DNA of 64,000 nucleotides from Rhodovibrionaceae bacterium (GCA_028279885.1 JANQMX010000077.1:1-64000), one strand, 5' to 3'; positions 35,202 through 44,325 are shown, counted from the first letter of the stretch. Made by a program: numbers and translations. The notes: generated from the letters alone by a model not told the origin.

Positions 35202-37373
35202 TCAGCCAGATCGCGCCAAGCGGAGGCGACGCTGGTCTTCCATGTGGCCGGGCTCGTCCGGCTGATCGATCTCGCCGTAGCCGCCTGTCTCGCCAGCCTT
35301 CACTGCGTCGCCGGCCGGTAGTGCGATGGTGATGATCGTTCCCACGCCGAGCGCGCTCTCCAATGCGATGGTTCCGCCGTGGGCTTCGATCAGGCGCTTG
35401 CAGATCGGCAGGCCGAGGCCATGACCATGATAGGGCCGTGCTCGCAAGGGATTGGCGCGCTCGTAGGGCTCGAACAACTTGGGGAGGGCGTCGGGCTCGA
35501 TGCCACAGCCATCGTCGGCGAAGATCAGCTTTGTCCCGCCGGCCGGTGTGGCTTCGAGCGTAACCTGGATGCTGCCGCCTTTCGCGGTGTGCCGGATGCT
35601 GTTGGACAGGAGATTGAGGGTAATCTGCTCGATTGCGCGCCGGTCGGCACTGCAGAGACTCTCCAGCTCGCGCGCTTGGACCGAGATCGTCACGCCTGCG
35701 TTTTCAGCGATGCTGTCCAGAGTGCGCGCAGCGGCGGAGACGATCTCGAAGAGCTGCAACGGCTCGCGGTCTAGCTTCAGATTTCCGGTCTCGATGCGTG
35801 AGAGATCGAGAAGATCGTTGACCAAGTCGAGCAAATGAGCGGCGCTGGCGTTGATGTCTTCGGCGTAGTCTCGGTACTTGGTCGCACCCAGGGGGCCGAG
35901 AATCTGTTGTCGCATAAGATCGGAGAAGCCGAGGATGGCGTTGAGCGGCGTCCGCAAGTCGTGGCTCATGGTGGCTAGGAATTCGGACTTGGCTCGGTTC
36001 GCCGAGGCCGCCTCTTTTAGGGCGGCCGCCAGCGCAGCTTCGGACTGCTTCTGTCGGGTGATATCGCGGCCCGTGCCGCGATAGCCCAGGAAGCGGCCAG
36101 TCTCATCGAAGACCGGCACGCCGCTGATGGCTAGGTGAACGGTGGTGCCGTCTGGCCGAACCCTGGGATGGACGAAGTCGCGGAAGGCTCTCCTCGCCTT
36201 GAGGTCGTCCAAGTGATTTTGCCAGCTTGCCGGTTCGACGCCGGGAATGCCGGTCTCTTCTCTGGTCTTGCCGAGCAGCTGAGTAGGGACAACGCCGGTC
36301 ACCATTTCGAACCGTTCCGAGAAGAAGGAAAAACGCAGCTGCTCGTCCATCTCCCAAAACCAGTCCGTCGAGGATTTGGCAAAGTCATGGAAGCGCTGAT
36401 TGCTCGCAGCGAGTGAAGCGCGTGCCTGGGCAATGCGTTTTTTGAGGTAGGCGTTGGCAAGAAAGCTGCCGCCAAGCACGGCGGCCAGGATAGCGAGGCA
36501 CCAGAGCGCCCAATCGGGCAGGGTCGGCTGCTGCGACTGGACGAGCCAGCGCTGATAAGCCTGATGGTAAGGCGAGTGTGGGGAAGACTTGAGCTCGGCC
36601 AGTTCGGCGTCCATGCGCTCGATGACCCCATCGGTCACGGCGTTGGCGAAGGCGAAGTAAAGCGGAGCGGGCCGGAACAACACCTGCGAGCGGTCCAGTC
36701 GTTCGTTGGTGAGATTTTCATGCAACTCGCCGTAGAAGCGGTTGACGATGCCGTAGTCAGCCTCGCCCAGGCGGACTCGCTGGAGAACGCTGCCGGGGGA
36801 CGGGCTTGGAACCAGCTGCAACGTCCAGTTCCGCTGCTCTGCCAGCTCTAGCAGCCGCCGTTGCTGAATGCCGTCCTGCAAGATGGCAACCCTTCGTCCA
36901 TCGAGGTCTTCCAGCGCGCTCAGCACTGTCTCGCTACGCGAATAGATGTAGGACCAGGAGTGCAGGACGGCTTCGTGGCCAAATTGAAAACGCCGAGCGC
37001 GTTCCTGCGAATAGGCAACGTCTGGCATGACGTCGATCTCGCCCGCCTCCAGCATGTTCAAGCAGTCGGACCAGTCGCAGGGAACGTAGATGATACGCCA
37101 GCCGAGGGACTGCGATAGACGTTCGATGATCTCCGGATAGAAGCCGCGCGGTCCGTGCGCCGGATCCCAGTAAACCTTCGGCTCGTTCTGGTAGACGCCG
37201 ACGCGCAGTGTCCGGCTTTCCCCAACGGCTTGCCCGGAGGCCAAGATCGTAAACCACAGGGCTAGGACGCAGAGTGCACTGTGGACCGCTCTTGTCGGCC
37301 TCACCCGCTTCCGGGTCTCGAGGGCGATACACCTAGCGGCCCGCAGACGGCGCTTTTCAGCAAAACAAAGCAT
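35202..37373 (-). CDS. Hybrid sensor histidine kinase with periplasmic SBP_bac_3 and PAS domains
   Basis: The 723-residue protein has an N-terminal signal-anchor (about residues 32-50), then a periplasmic solute-binding fold (LRVGVYQNEPKVYWDPAHGP, EIDVMPDVAYSQERARRFQF), a membrane helix near residue 295 (ALWCLAILAAVLGGSFLANA), a PAS domain ending YRGTGRDITRQKQ, the HisKA box with His471 (MSHDLRTPLNAILGFS) and an ATPase domain (LNLLSNSIRH, DDGCGIEP, GHGLGLPICKRL). It therefore binds a small molecule, amino-acid-like by family, and signals by phosphorylation. No receiver domain is attached and no response regulator gene is adjacent, so its partner is elsewhere. Confidence 0.92.
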   Translation of the reverse strand: MLCFAEKRRLRAARCIALETRKRVRPTRAVHSALCVLALWFTILASGQAVGESRTLRVGVYQNEPKVYWDPAHGPRGFYPEIIERLSQSLGWRIIYVPCDWSDCLNMLEAGEIDVMPDVAYSQERARRFQFGHEAVLHSWSYIYSRSETVLSALEDLDGRRVAILQDGIQQRRLLELAEQRNWTLQLVPSPSPGSVLQRVRLGEADYGIVNRFYGELHENLTNERLDRSQVLFRPAPLYFAFANAVTDGVIERMDAELAELKSSPHSPYHQAYQRWLVQSQQPTLPDWALWCLAILAAVLGGSFLANAYLKKRIAQARASLAASNQRFHDFAKSSTDWFWEMDEQLRFSFFSERFEMVTGVVPTQLLGKTREETGIPGVEPASWQNHLDDLKARRAFRDFVHPRVRPDGTTVHLAISGVPVFDETGRFLGYRGTGRDITRQKQSEAALAAALKEAASANRAKSEFLATMSHDLRTPLNAILGFSDLMRQQILGPLGATKYRDYAEDINASAAHLLDLVNDLLDLSRIETGNLKLDREPLQLFEIVSAAARTLDSIAENAGVTISVQARELESLCSADRRAIEQITLNLLSNSIRHTAKGGSIQVTLEATPAGGTKLIFADDGCGIEPDALPKLFEPYERANPLRARPYHGHGLGLPICKRLIEAHGGTIALESALGVGTIITIALPAGDAVKAGETGGYGEIDQPDEPGHMEDQRRLRLARSG

Positions 37374-37714
37374 GTCCCAAGCTTTTCGTCGCGTCGCAGC
37401 GCCAGACCTGAGATTGTAACGCTCCAGTACCCTGCGCCGGTGTTCGTTCAGGTCTATCCTTCCTTGAGGTTTGGACCGACTTGGAGTGAACAGCCAAAGG
37501 TAAGCGGCAATCCCTTGCAGAGGCGTAAATGCCCTAGATTCGCTGCGGATTTTAGCTGCGGAGCAGGGAATGCCGCTTTTGCCGGACTCTTCTTGAGGGC
37601 AATTGGGAGAGCTTGTAGTGTCGCGCGACCCTCGGTTTGGCGTGGATATCTTAAGAGAGCACGCGGCTAGGGCGAGGTATCTTTGTGTCTTGGCGGGAGG
37701 CTAAACCAAGCAAG
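37374..37714. other. 341-bp gap upstream of the universal stress protein gene
   Basis: I see no credible gene here. It holds the kinase promoter region on the minus strand, and a 13-base inverted repeat with one mismatch whose arms are 37502-37514 and 37566-37578. An 8-bp direct repeat GCTGCGGA lies at 37542-37549 and 37555-37562. The inverted arms lie about 140-200 bp before the stress protein start, compatible with regulator sites or a leader structure. Confidence 0.4.
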
Positions 37715-38146
37715 ATGATTAAGAAAATTCTCGTGCCCGTAGACTTGTCGCAGGAAGAGGCCGGGGGATCCGCCCTGCAGCTGGCGGCAGACCTGGCTCG
37801 GCTGAAAGAGGCCAAGCTCATTCTGTTCCATGTGATCGAGCGGGTGCCCGCTTTCGTCGAGAGCCAGCTGCCGAAGAGCTTCGCGGAGGATGCCGTGTCA
37901 GAGGCGACGCGCAGGTTGACGGCACTTGCCGGCTCACTGCAGCTCGACTCACATGCGGAGATTGCCGTGCGGCAAGGTCATCCCTCGACCGAGATCTTGG
38001 AGTATTCCGAGCAAGCGGGCATCGACATGATCGTCATGGCCTCCCACGACCCGGTCCTCTCGGACTACCTGTTGGGCTCTGTCGCCGCCCGGGTCGTACG
38101 CCACGCCCACTGTTCAGTGCTGGTCGCACGCAAGCTGGACGACTGA
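37715..38146 (+). CDS. Universal stress protein (UspA family)
   Basis: The 143-residue protein is a single Usp domain: KKILVPVDLSQEEAGGSALQ at the N-terminus, IDMIVMASHDP before the ATP-binding loop, and LLGSVAARVVRHAHCSVLVA, which carries the G-x2-G-x9-G-S/T-like nucleotide motif in a variant form. Such proteins bind ATP or AMP and support stress survival. The frame opens at GTG 37685, but ATG 37715 starts the domain. GGGAGG lies 14 bases upstream, a longer spacing than ideal. It stands alone and is convergent with DUF427. Confidence 0.9.
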   Translation: MIKKILVPVDLSQEEAGGSALQLAADLARLKEAKLILFHVIERVPAFVESQLPKSFAEDAVSEATRRLTALAGSLQLDSHAEIAVRQGHPSTEILEYSEQAGIDMIVMASHDPVLSDYLLGSVAARVVRHAHCSVLVARKLDD

Positions 38147-38166
38147 GCAGAGCTCTTTCGCCGGGC

Positions 38167-38808
38167 TTAGCCGTAGGGGTGGGCATCGCCGTCAGTCCGT
38201 AGAGTGGTTGCGGCGAGCACGCGGTCGCGGATGCGCTCTTGCCATTCGCGGCCGTTGGCGTCCTGCCACCACACCACCGTATCGCTGAAAGCGGGAAACT
38301 CGTAGGGCTTGATGCCAGGGTTGCGAGTCGGGTGCCATTCGGCGGCCAGCGCGGGGAACAACCGCTTCAGCTGCGTCGTGGTGTCGATGCGGCCGGGAAT
38401 CTCACGCGGCCCGGACACGAGCTGTTCGTCCTCATACCAGGCCGCCATGCGGCCCCAGTAAAAGCCGAGAAAGCCCTTGAGCTGCGCCAGCTCCGCATAA
38501 GGGTCGGGATAGGCCCAAACCGCATTCTCGACGACCTGTTCGCCGACCCGCACGCTCCAGTAGCAGGCGTGGCCCTTGTAGGGGCAATAGGTGTCGCGGG
38601 TGGTGGCCTCCAGGCTCTCCATCGCCACATCATCACGCGGAAGGTAGTAGATCGGCGCGTGACCGAGCTCGTACATCACCCGTGCAGCGCGCGAGTCTGC
38701 GATGGTCTTGCCGCCGAAGACGGCGCGAACGCGTGCCGGAATCAGGTCAAAGGCGATCTGATAGTTGGGGTTGAGGGGCCAGCCCTTCGGGTCCACTTCG
38801 CCGGTCAT
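38167..38808 (-). CDS. DUF427 domain protein
   Basis: The 213-residue protein matches DUF427: RVRAVFGGKTIADSRAARVM, then PIYYLPRDDVAMESLEATTR and TYCPYKGHACYWSV, then ENAVWAYPDPYAELAQLKGF. The conserved motif YCPYKG includes a Cys. The family has no assigned activity. The extra C-terminal 80 residues (LKRLFPALAAEWHPTRNPGI and onward) lie outside the core and are a common alphaproteobacterial extension. No partner gene is apparent; it is convergent with the stress protein gene at 21 bp. Confidence 0.85.
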   Translation of the reverse strand: MTGEVDPKGWPLNPNYQIAFDLIPARVRAVFGGKTIADSRAARVMYELGHAPIYYLPRDDVAMESLEATTRDTYCPYKGHACYWSVRVGEQVVENAVWAYPDPYAELAQLKGFLGFYWGRMAAWYEDEQLVSGPREIPGRIDTTTQLKRLFPALAAEWHPTRNPGIKPYEFPAFSDTVVWWQDANGREWQERIRDRVLAATTLRTDGDAHPYG

Positions 38809-38893
38809 GTCCTTGGCCTTCCCTGATTGGCTGTGACGTTGTTCCAGGCTCCTAGAGAGACCCGCGTGTCGTCAACAGGAGGACGTGCGAGAC

Positions 38894-39040
38894 ATGGCAG
38901 CGAGTCGGCAAACGCAGGTCAACGGCATCTGCGACAAGAGGCGGGCCGGCAAGATCGACGGCCGTATCGTCACGGCCATCCAAAAAAAGCAAAGCACGGC
39001 AGAGCTTCTCCGTCCGCCGAGCCTCGCGGCTTCCGGATAG
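38894..39040 (+). CDS. Possible 48-residue basic protein
   Basis: The region 38809-39179 (371 bp) has no recognised gene. The best candidate is this small ORF (start MAASRQTQVNGICDKR, end LRPPSLAASG), with 10 or so Lys/Arg residues. AGGAGG lies about 12 bases before the ATG, a little far. I know no relatives. It could equally be chance in GC-rich DNA. Confidence 0.25.
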   Translation: MAASRQTQVNGICDKRRAGKIDGRIVTAIQKKQSTAELLRPPSLAASG

Positions 39041-39179
39041 GCCCCTCAGGACGGCCCACTGTCGTGTGCGCGCCGTCGTTCGGCGGATAGCAGATAGCCT
39101 AGGGCCTTTGGTGAGCCTTAGGTTGGCGGCCTGAACGGCAATGCGATGGGGCACAGCCTTGGCCAGGCTTCCCGAGACA

Positions 39180-40265
39180 ATGACCGCCGCCCTGCTGCTC
39201 GGTCACGGCGGTCTGGACAGGATTGTCATTCGTGACGATGTGCCGGTGCCTGTGCCCGCGGTGGGTGACGTGCTGATCCGGGTTGGTGCCTGTGGCCTCA
39301 ACAACACCGATATCAACACGCGGACCGCCTGGTACTCGACCACCGTATCAGAGGGTATCACCAAGGAAGGTGGGCGCGCGGGCTTTGCGCAGGCCGAGGC
39401 GTCTGCCGGGAGCTGGGGCAGTGCCGCTGTGGCCTTCCCGCGCATTCAAGGGGCGGACGTTGCGGGCCGAATCGTGGCGGTCGGCGAGGGCGTCGAGCCA
39501 TCCCGCATCGGAGAGCGGGTCGTGATCGACCCTTGGCTGCTTGCGGCCGGTGATTGGCTCGACCCCACTCGGTCCGGCTACTTCGGCTCCGAATGCGATG
39601 GCGGCTTTGCCGAATACACCAAGGTGCGCAGCGAGAACGCGATTGCCGTGGACAGTGCGCTGTCCGACGCCGAGCTGGCCACCTTTCCCTGTGCCTACAC
39701 CACGGCCGAGAACCTGGTTGCCCGAACCGGTCTGCAGCCCGGCGAGACGGTAGCGATCGCCGGCGCATCCGGCGGTGTGGGCTCGGCCGCCATTCAGCTT
39801 TGCCGCCTGCGGGGCGCGCGGGTGATCGGCATCGCCGCGCCGTCAAAGGCAGAACAGCTGATCGCCCTGGGTGTCGATGCGGTGATCGACCGCAACACCG
39901 AGGACTTGGAAGCCGCCATCCACGCAGCAGCCGGAGGTGCGATCGATGTGGCCTTGGATGTGGTGGGTGGTGCCGGCGTCATGCCGCTGCTCAAGGCCTT
40001 GCGGCAGGGCGGGCGCTATTCCTCGTCCGGGGCCATTGCCGGGCCGATGGTCGACTTCGACTTGCGAACGCTGATCTACAAGGATCTGCAGCTCACCGGC
40101 GCCACCATGGTGCCGCCGGAAACGATGGGACGCGTGGTGGGCCTAATCGAGCAGGGGCGTTTGCTACCGCTCTTGGCCCAGACCTTCCCGCTGCGGGAAC
40201 TGATCCGGGCGCAAGAGGCCTTCATGGCGAAGCGCCATGTCGGCAACATCGTCGTCGTGCCATAG
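39180..40265 (+). CDS. Zinc-independent alcohol dehydrogenase/quinone oxidoreductase family protein
   Basis: The 361-residue medium-chain dehydrogenase has the GroES-like N-terminus (GDVLIRVGACGLNNTDINTR, GADVAGRIVAVGEGV) and the nucleotide-binding motif AGASGGVGSAAIQLCRLRGA. CGLNNTD in place of the CGTD-type zinc site, and the lack of the usual structural-zinc cysteine cluster, point to the quinone-oxidoreductase-like branch. ATG 39180 is chosen over 39141 because it starts at the fold. It ends 26 bp before the enolase-superfamily gene and is probably cotranscribed with it. The substrate may belong to the same pathway. Confidence 0.82.
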   Translation: MTAALLLGHGGLDRIVIRDDVPVPVPAVGDVLIRVGACGLNNTDINTRTAWYSTTVSEGITKEGGRAGFAQAEASAGSWGSAAVAFPRIQGADVAGRIVAVGEGVEPSRIGERVVIDPWLLAAGDWLDPTRSGYFGSECDGGFAEYTKVRSENAIAVDSALSDAELATFPCAYTTAENLVARTGLQPGETVAIAGASGGVGSAAIQLCRLRGARVIGIAAPSKAEQLIALGVDAVIDRNTEDLEAAIHAAAGGAIDVALDVVGGAGVMPLLKALRQGGRYSSSGAIAGPMVDFDLRTLIYKDLQLTGATMVPPETMGRVVGLIEQGRLLPLLAQTFPLRELIRAQEAFMAKRHVGNIVVVP

Positions 40266-40291
40266 CTGCGTGAGGAAGGGGCGAGGGGGCC

Positions 40292-41404
40292 ATGAAGATC
40301 ACCCGTATCCGCGTCTATAAGGCGGCCTTGCGCTATGTCGGCGGCGCCTATCGCTGGGGCCGCGGCAATGCCATCGAGACCGCGCACACCACGGTCGTGA
40401 CCATCGACACCGATGCGGGTTTCTCGGGCGCCGGGGAGTTCTGCCCCTGCGGCGAAAACTACATGGAGGCGCACAGCGAAGGCACCGAGGCGGCCGCGCG
40501 GCTGATTGCGCCGGCGCTGCTGGGTATCGACCCGCGCCAACTCGGTGTCGTCGAGCAGGTCATGGACCGTGCTGTGCGCGGCCACGGCTACGCCAAGGCG
40601 CCTTTCGATGCGGCCTGTTGGGACATTCTCGGCAAGGCGACGGGACAGCCCGTCTGGATGCTGCTGGGCGGCAAGCTGACCGATGGCGCACCGCTCTATC
40701 ACGTCGCGCCGCAACGCGCCCCGGAGGAGATGAACCGGGAGATGGATGCCCTGCGCCAAAAGGGCTATCGGCAGTTCCAGATTAAGGTCGGCGCCGACTG
40801 GCGAATGGACGTCGAGCGGATCCGTGCGACGGCCCCGGCGCTCCAGCCGGGCGAGATCGCCATGGCCGATGCCAATCAGGGGTGGCATGTGGACGAGGCG
40901 ATCCAGGTGGCGCGTGCGACCCGGGATCTCGACTACGTCATGGAGCAGCCCTGCCAGACCTATGAGGAGTGTCTACAGGTTCGCCGCATCCTGGACCGGC
41001 CTCTCAAGCTCGACGAATGCGTCACCGACATGAGGGTCGCACAGCGTATCGTCGCCGACCGGTCAGCCGAGTACGTTTGTCTCAAGATCTCGAAGCAGGG
41101 CGGCCTGACCAAGGCGAGGCGGATCCGCGACTTTCTGCTCGACAACCGCACCGCCGTGGTGTCCGAGGATACCTGGGGCGGTGAGATCACAACGGCGGCC
41201 GTGGCCCACTTCGCCGCCTCCACGCCAGCTGACTTCCTGCTCAACACCACCGATTTGCATAACTACAACCATGAGCGGACCGGCAAGCCGGCGCCGGAAA
41301 CGCGCCAGGGGCGACTCTACGCATCGGATGTGCCCGGCTTGGGCGTGGAGCCGGACTTGCAGGCGCTCGGCACGCCGGTTGCAGTCTACGGCCAGCCCCT
41401 TTGA
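40292..41404 (+). CDS. Enolase-superfamily dehydratase, cis-3-hydroxy-L-proline dehydratase-like
   Basis: The 370-residue protein of the muconate-lactonizing subgroup has the acid/base Lys in FQIKVG, the metal ligands Asp, Glu and Asp in MADANQ, MEQPCQTYEE and LDECVTD, and the second Lys in LKISKQGGLTKARRIRDF, then VSEDTWGGEITTAAVAHFA. These segments resemble, as I remember them, the enolase-family cis-3-hydroxyproline dehydratases and hydroxyproline-betaine epimerases. The enzyme would eliminate water from cis-3-hydroxy-L-proline to a pyrroline carboxylate. Dipeptide epimerase is an alternative. GAGG precedes the ATG, and the dehydrogenase lies just upstream. Confidence 0.75.
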   Translation: MKITRIRVYKAALRYVGGAYRWGRGNAIETAHTTVVTIDTDAGFSGAGEFCPCGENYMEAHSEGTEAAARLIAPALLGIDPRQLGVVEQVMDRAVRGHGYAKAPFDAACWDILGKATGQPVWMLLGGKLTDGAPLYHVAPQRAPEEMNREMDALRQKGYRQFQIKVGADWRMDVERIRATAPALQPGEIAMADANQGWHVDEAIQVARATRDLDYVMEQPCQTYEECLQVRRILDRPLKLDECVTDMRVAQRIVADRSAEYVCLKISKQGGLTKARRIRDFLLDNRTAVVSEDTWGGEITTAAVAHFAASTPADFLLNTTDLHNYNHERTGKPAPETRQGRLYASDVPGLGVEPDLQALGTPVAVYGQPL

Positions 41405-41552
41405 GCTCTGGCGAGCCAATTCGCACCCACCGATTATAGTTTTCTGTAACCTCTTTGCTGTGTCGCGCGTCTAGAACTCAACACCAGCGGCGGTCCAGCG
41501 GGTCGATTCCGGCACTGATAGGCTGAACGCCAAGCATGAAAGGGGAGTGAGC

Positions 41553-42296
41553 ATGCTCAACGAACGACAGGAACAGTGGTGCGCAGAAAGCCGCTGGGAT
41601 TTCACCGACCTCAAAGCGCTGTTCTTGAACTGCACGCTCAAGCGCTCGCCCGAGCTGTCTCACACCGACGGCTTGGTCCGCATCGCCCGCGCGATCATGG
41701 AGCGCAACGGCGTCGCCGTCGAGGCGCTGCGCCCGGTCGACTACGACATCGCCTTCGGGGTCTATCCCGATATGCGGGAGCATGGCTGGGAGAAAGATGA
41801 CTGGCCAACGATCTTCGAGAAGGTGGCGGCGGCAAACATCCTGGTCATCACTTCGCCGATCTGGCTGGGCGAGAAGTCGTCGGTCTGCACCCAAGTCATC
41901 GAGCGGCTCTACGCCAACTCCCACATTCTCAACGAGGAAGGGCAGTATGCCTATTATGGCCGCGTCGGCGGCTGCCTCATCACGGGCAACGAGGATGGCG
42001 CCAAGCACTGCTCCATGAACATCCTCTATTCCCTGCAGCACTTGGGCTATGTGATCCCGCCGCAGGCGGATGCCGCTTGGTTAGGCGAGGCAGGTCCCGG
42101 ACCATCCTACCTCGACGAAGGGTCCGGCGGGCCGGAGAACGATTTTACCAACCGCAACACCACCTTCATGACCTGGAACCTTTTGCACTTGGCGCGGATG
42201 ATCAAAGACGCCGGCGGCATACCGGCGCACGGCAATCAGCGCTCTTTGTGGGAAGCCGGTTGTCGCTTCGACTATCCCAATCCGGATTACCGCTGA
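41553..42296 (+). CDS. Flavodoxin-fold NAD(P)H-dependent oxidoreductase
   Basis: The 247-residue protein has the FMN-reductase/flavodoxin fold start KALFLNCTLKRSPELSHTDG with the phosphate loop, then the second loop VITSPIWLGEKSSVCTQVIE, and GGCLITGNEDGAKHCSMNIL. It probably binds FMN and acts as an NAD(P)H quinone or flavin reductase. ATG 41553 is preceded by AGGGGAG at 41541-41547. GTG 41547 overlaps that site and is unlikely. The gene seems to stand alone between the enolase-type gene (148-bp gap) and a secreted hydrolase. Confidence 0.8.
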   Translation: MLNERQEQWCAESRWDFTDLKALFLNCTLKRSPELSHTDGLVRIARAIMERNGVAVEALRPVDYDIAFGVYPDMREHGWEKDDWPTIFEKVAAANILVITSPIWLGEKSSVCTQVIERLYANSHILNEEGQYAYYGRVGGCLITGNEDGAKHCSMNILYSLQHLGYVIPPQADAAWLGEAGPGPSYLDEGSGGPENDFTNRNTTFMTWNLLHLARMIKDAGGIPAHGNQRSLWEAGCRFDYPNPDYR

Positions 42297-42398
42297 CCGG
42301 GTGTTTTCCGCTTTCGGCTGTCTTCCCGGCATTTATGCGCTACGCTCCAGAGTCTTCCCCCGCTGATGCGGGCTGTGGCTCAGTCGGGAGGGCCGGAG

Positions 42399-43949
42399 AT
42401 GATGCGGGTACCCGAGCGTATCCTGCCGTGGCTGTTGGTGGCTCAGTTCGCCCAGGCGGTGAGTGCGGCTTTCGCCGAGACCGCAGCCCAGCCGGCCGGC
42501 CCGGCCTATCGCCCCGATGCACCGGTTCTGTTCGAGGCGACCGATTGCTGGGGCACACTGGGAAGCCGCTCCCCAACCTACTGCGGCTGGTTTACGGTGC
42601 CGGCGGATTGGGATGGTCCTGGCGAGGCGACAGTCACACTCCCGGTCGTCGTCTATCGGCCGCGCATTGCCGAACCGGGGCTGGCGCCGGTCATCTACCT
42701 TGCCGGCGGCCCAGGCTATCCGGCGCTCGGGCCTGGAGGCGGTGATGTGGCGGGCTGGCGGCGGGCAGCGGATCGGCTGTTCCCAGGGCGCAGCCTGATC
42801 ATCTTCGATCAGCGCGGCAGCGGCCTCGGTACGCCGAAGCTTGATTGTCCGGAAGGAAACGATCCGCAGATCTGGTGGGATCTTTCGACCGACCCGCGGC
42901 GCTTCGAGGGCATTCGCCAGCGGCTGTGGCCCGCCTACAGGAGCTGCCGCGATCGGCTGCTGGCGGAGGGCATCGACCTCACGACCTTCAACAGCCGGCA
43001 GATCGCCGCCGATGTCGAGGCGCTGCGCCGAGTTCTCGGCCATGAACGCGTCGTTGTCTTCGGTATCTCCTACGGAACGCGTCTCGCGTTGACCGTAATG
43101 CGCCACTATCCCGATAGTGTCGCGGCCGCCGTGCTGGACTCCGTTCAGCCGCCTCAGGCGGTGATGTCCAATCTGGATGGCGCCGGGTACGGTGCAGCGC
43201 TCGATCGTCTCTTCGCGGCTTGTGCCGGACACCTCGATTGTGCCGCCGCCTACCCGGACCTTCCCGGAGATTTGGAGCGTCTGCTGACACGCTTGGCAGG
43301 GACCGAGGCCGTCGTCGAGGTCGACAACCTGAAGAGCTTCAAGCCGCTCTATGCCCGGGTCGACCATCATCTCTTTCTTGCCATCCTGCGCCGGGAGATG
43401 CAGCACACGGCAAGCCTCTCGCGACTTCCCGGGTTGATCGCCGGAATGGCCAAAGGCGAGGACTGGCGCCTCAAGCCCCATGCCGAGAACATCATCTATG
43501 GCAGCTTTCCGCGCGACTACGACATGGGCATGCATCTCTCGATCGTTTGCCACGATGACGGCGAACGGCGCAGCGGCGACGGGACCGGCGAACAAGGCAG
43601 TCTAAGCGGCCACATCGCCTGGGTGCGGCGCTTGGACCTCTGTTCCATCTGGCCTTCCGGGCAGGCGCATCCTTCGGAGTCAGAACCAGTCGTAAGCAGG
43701 GTGCCGAGCTTGCTGCTGGCGGGTGCGCTCGATGCTTCGACGACGGTCGAGTTCGCGCAAGCGGCGGCGGAAACCTTGGCCGTCTCGCACCTCTTCATCT
43801 TTGCCGCCACCGCGCACGGGCAGTTGCAAAGTAGCGACTGCGCGCGCGAGGTCGTGCGTGCCTTTCTAACCAGCCCGCGCGAGCGTCCGGCGCCACCCTG
43901 TCTCGCCACCCAACGCCGTCCGGCTTTCCTTGCTCTCGGATTGCGATAA
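42399..43949 (+). CDS. Secreted alpha/beta hydrolase, tripeptidyl aminopeptidase/proline iminopeptidase-like
   Basis: The 516-residue protein has a signal peptide (about 25 residues, RILPWLLVAQFAQAVSAAFA). The hydrolase core shows VIYLAGGPGYPALG (oxyanion loop), FDQRGSGLGTPKLDC, the nucleophile VFGISYGTRLAL and a C-terminal LLLAGALDASTTVEFAQ with a late His in TAHGQL. This is the arrangement of the S33 peptidases that release N-terminal prolyl or tripeptide units. Several cysteines fit a periplasmic disulfide-bonded enzyme. GGGAGG lies at 42386-42391; ATG 42399 or 42402 both fit. Confidence 0.83.
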   Translation: MMRVPERILPWLLVAQFAQAVSAAFAETAAQPAGPAYRPDAPVLFEATDCWGTLGSRSPTYCGWFTVPADWDGPGEATVTLPVVVYRPRIAEPGLAPVIYLAGGPGYPALGPGGGDVAGWRRAADRLFPGRSLIIFDQRGSGLGTPKLDCPEGNDPQIWWDLSTDPRRFEGIRQRLWPAYRSCRDRLLAEGIDLTTFNSRQIAADVEALRRVLGHERVVVFGISYGTRLALTVMRHYPDSVAAAVLDSVQPPQAVMSNLDGAGYGAALDRLFAACAGHLDCAAAYPDLPGDLERLLTRLAGTEAVVEVDNLKSFKPLYARVDHHLFLAILRREMQHTASLSRLPGLIAGMAKGEDWRLKPHAENIIYGSFPRDYDMGMHLSIVCHDDGERRSGDGTGEQGSLSGHIAWVRRLDLCSIWPSGQAHPSESEPVVSRVPSLLLAGALDASTTVEFAQAAAETLAVSHLFIFAATAHGQLQSSDCAREVVRAFLTSPRERPAPPCLATQRRPAFLALGLR

Positions 43950-43959
43950 AACGCTCGCC

Positions 43960-44325
43960 ATGACCTACGAGGAGTTCAACGCTTTTTGCGCGTCGCTGCC
44001 TGCCACCAGCCATGTGGTGCAGTGGGGTGGCTCCGATGTTTGGAAGGTTGGGGGCAAGGTCTTCGCCATCGGCGGCTGGGACGAGGGCGGCGAGGCCCGC
44101 TTCACTTTCAAGGTCTCTGACCTAGCCTACAAGATCCTGAAAGAGCAGCCGGGCTTGCGCCCGGCGCCCTATCTCGCTTCGCGCGGCATGAAGTGGATTC
44201 AGCACTACGAGCAGCCGGGGCTCGACGACGAGGCGTTGCGCGATTACCTGCGCGCCTCCCACCATATCGTCTCTCTCGGTCTGACCAAGAAAAAGCAGAA
44301 AGAGCTTGGCCTCAACCAAGGCTAG
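43960..44325 (+). CDS. MmcQ/YjbR family DNA-binding-like protein
   Basis: The 121-residue protein matches the MmcQ/YjbR family: TYEEFNAFCASLPATSHVVQ, WKVGGKVFAIGGWDEGGEAR, FKVSDLAYKILKEQPGLRPA and YLRASHHIVSLGL. The fold resembles DNA-binding cyclophilin-like domains, but function is unknown. The frame opens at 43930 inside the previous gene; ATG 43960 gives the family start, 10 bp after the hydrolase stop. Its end overlaps the stop of the convergent LysR gene by 4 bp. Confidence 0.88.
   Translation: MTYEEFNAFCASLPATSHVVQWGGSDVWKVGGKVFAIGGWDEGGEARFTFKVSDLAYKILKEQPGLRPAPYLASRGMKWIQHYEQPGLDDEALRDYLRASHHIVSLGLTKKKQKELGLNQG

Noticed and set aside
38852..39154. 100-codon minus-strand frame in the gap before the dehydrogenase gene
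   Set aside because: It has no ribosome site or known motif, and it overlaps a similarly weak plus-strand frame.
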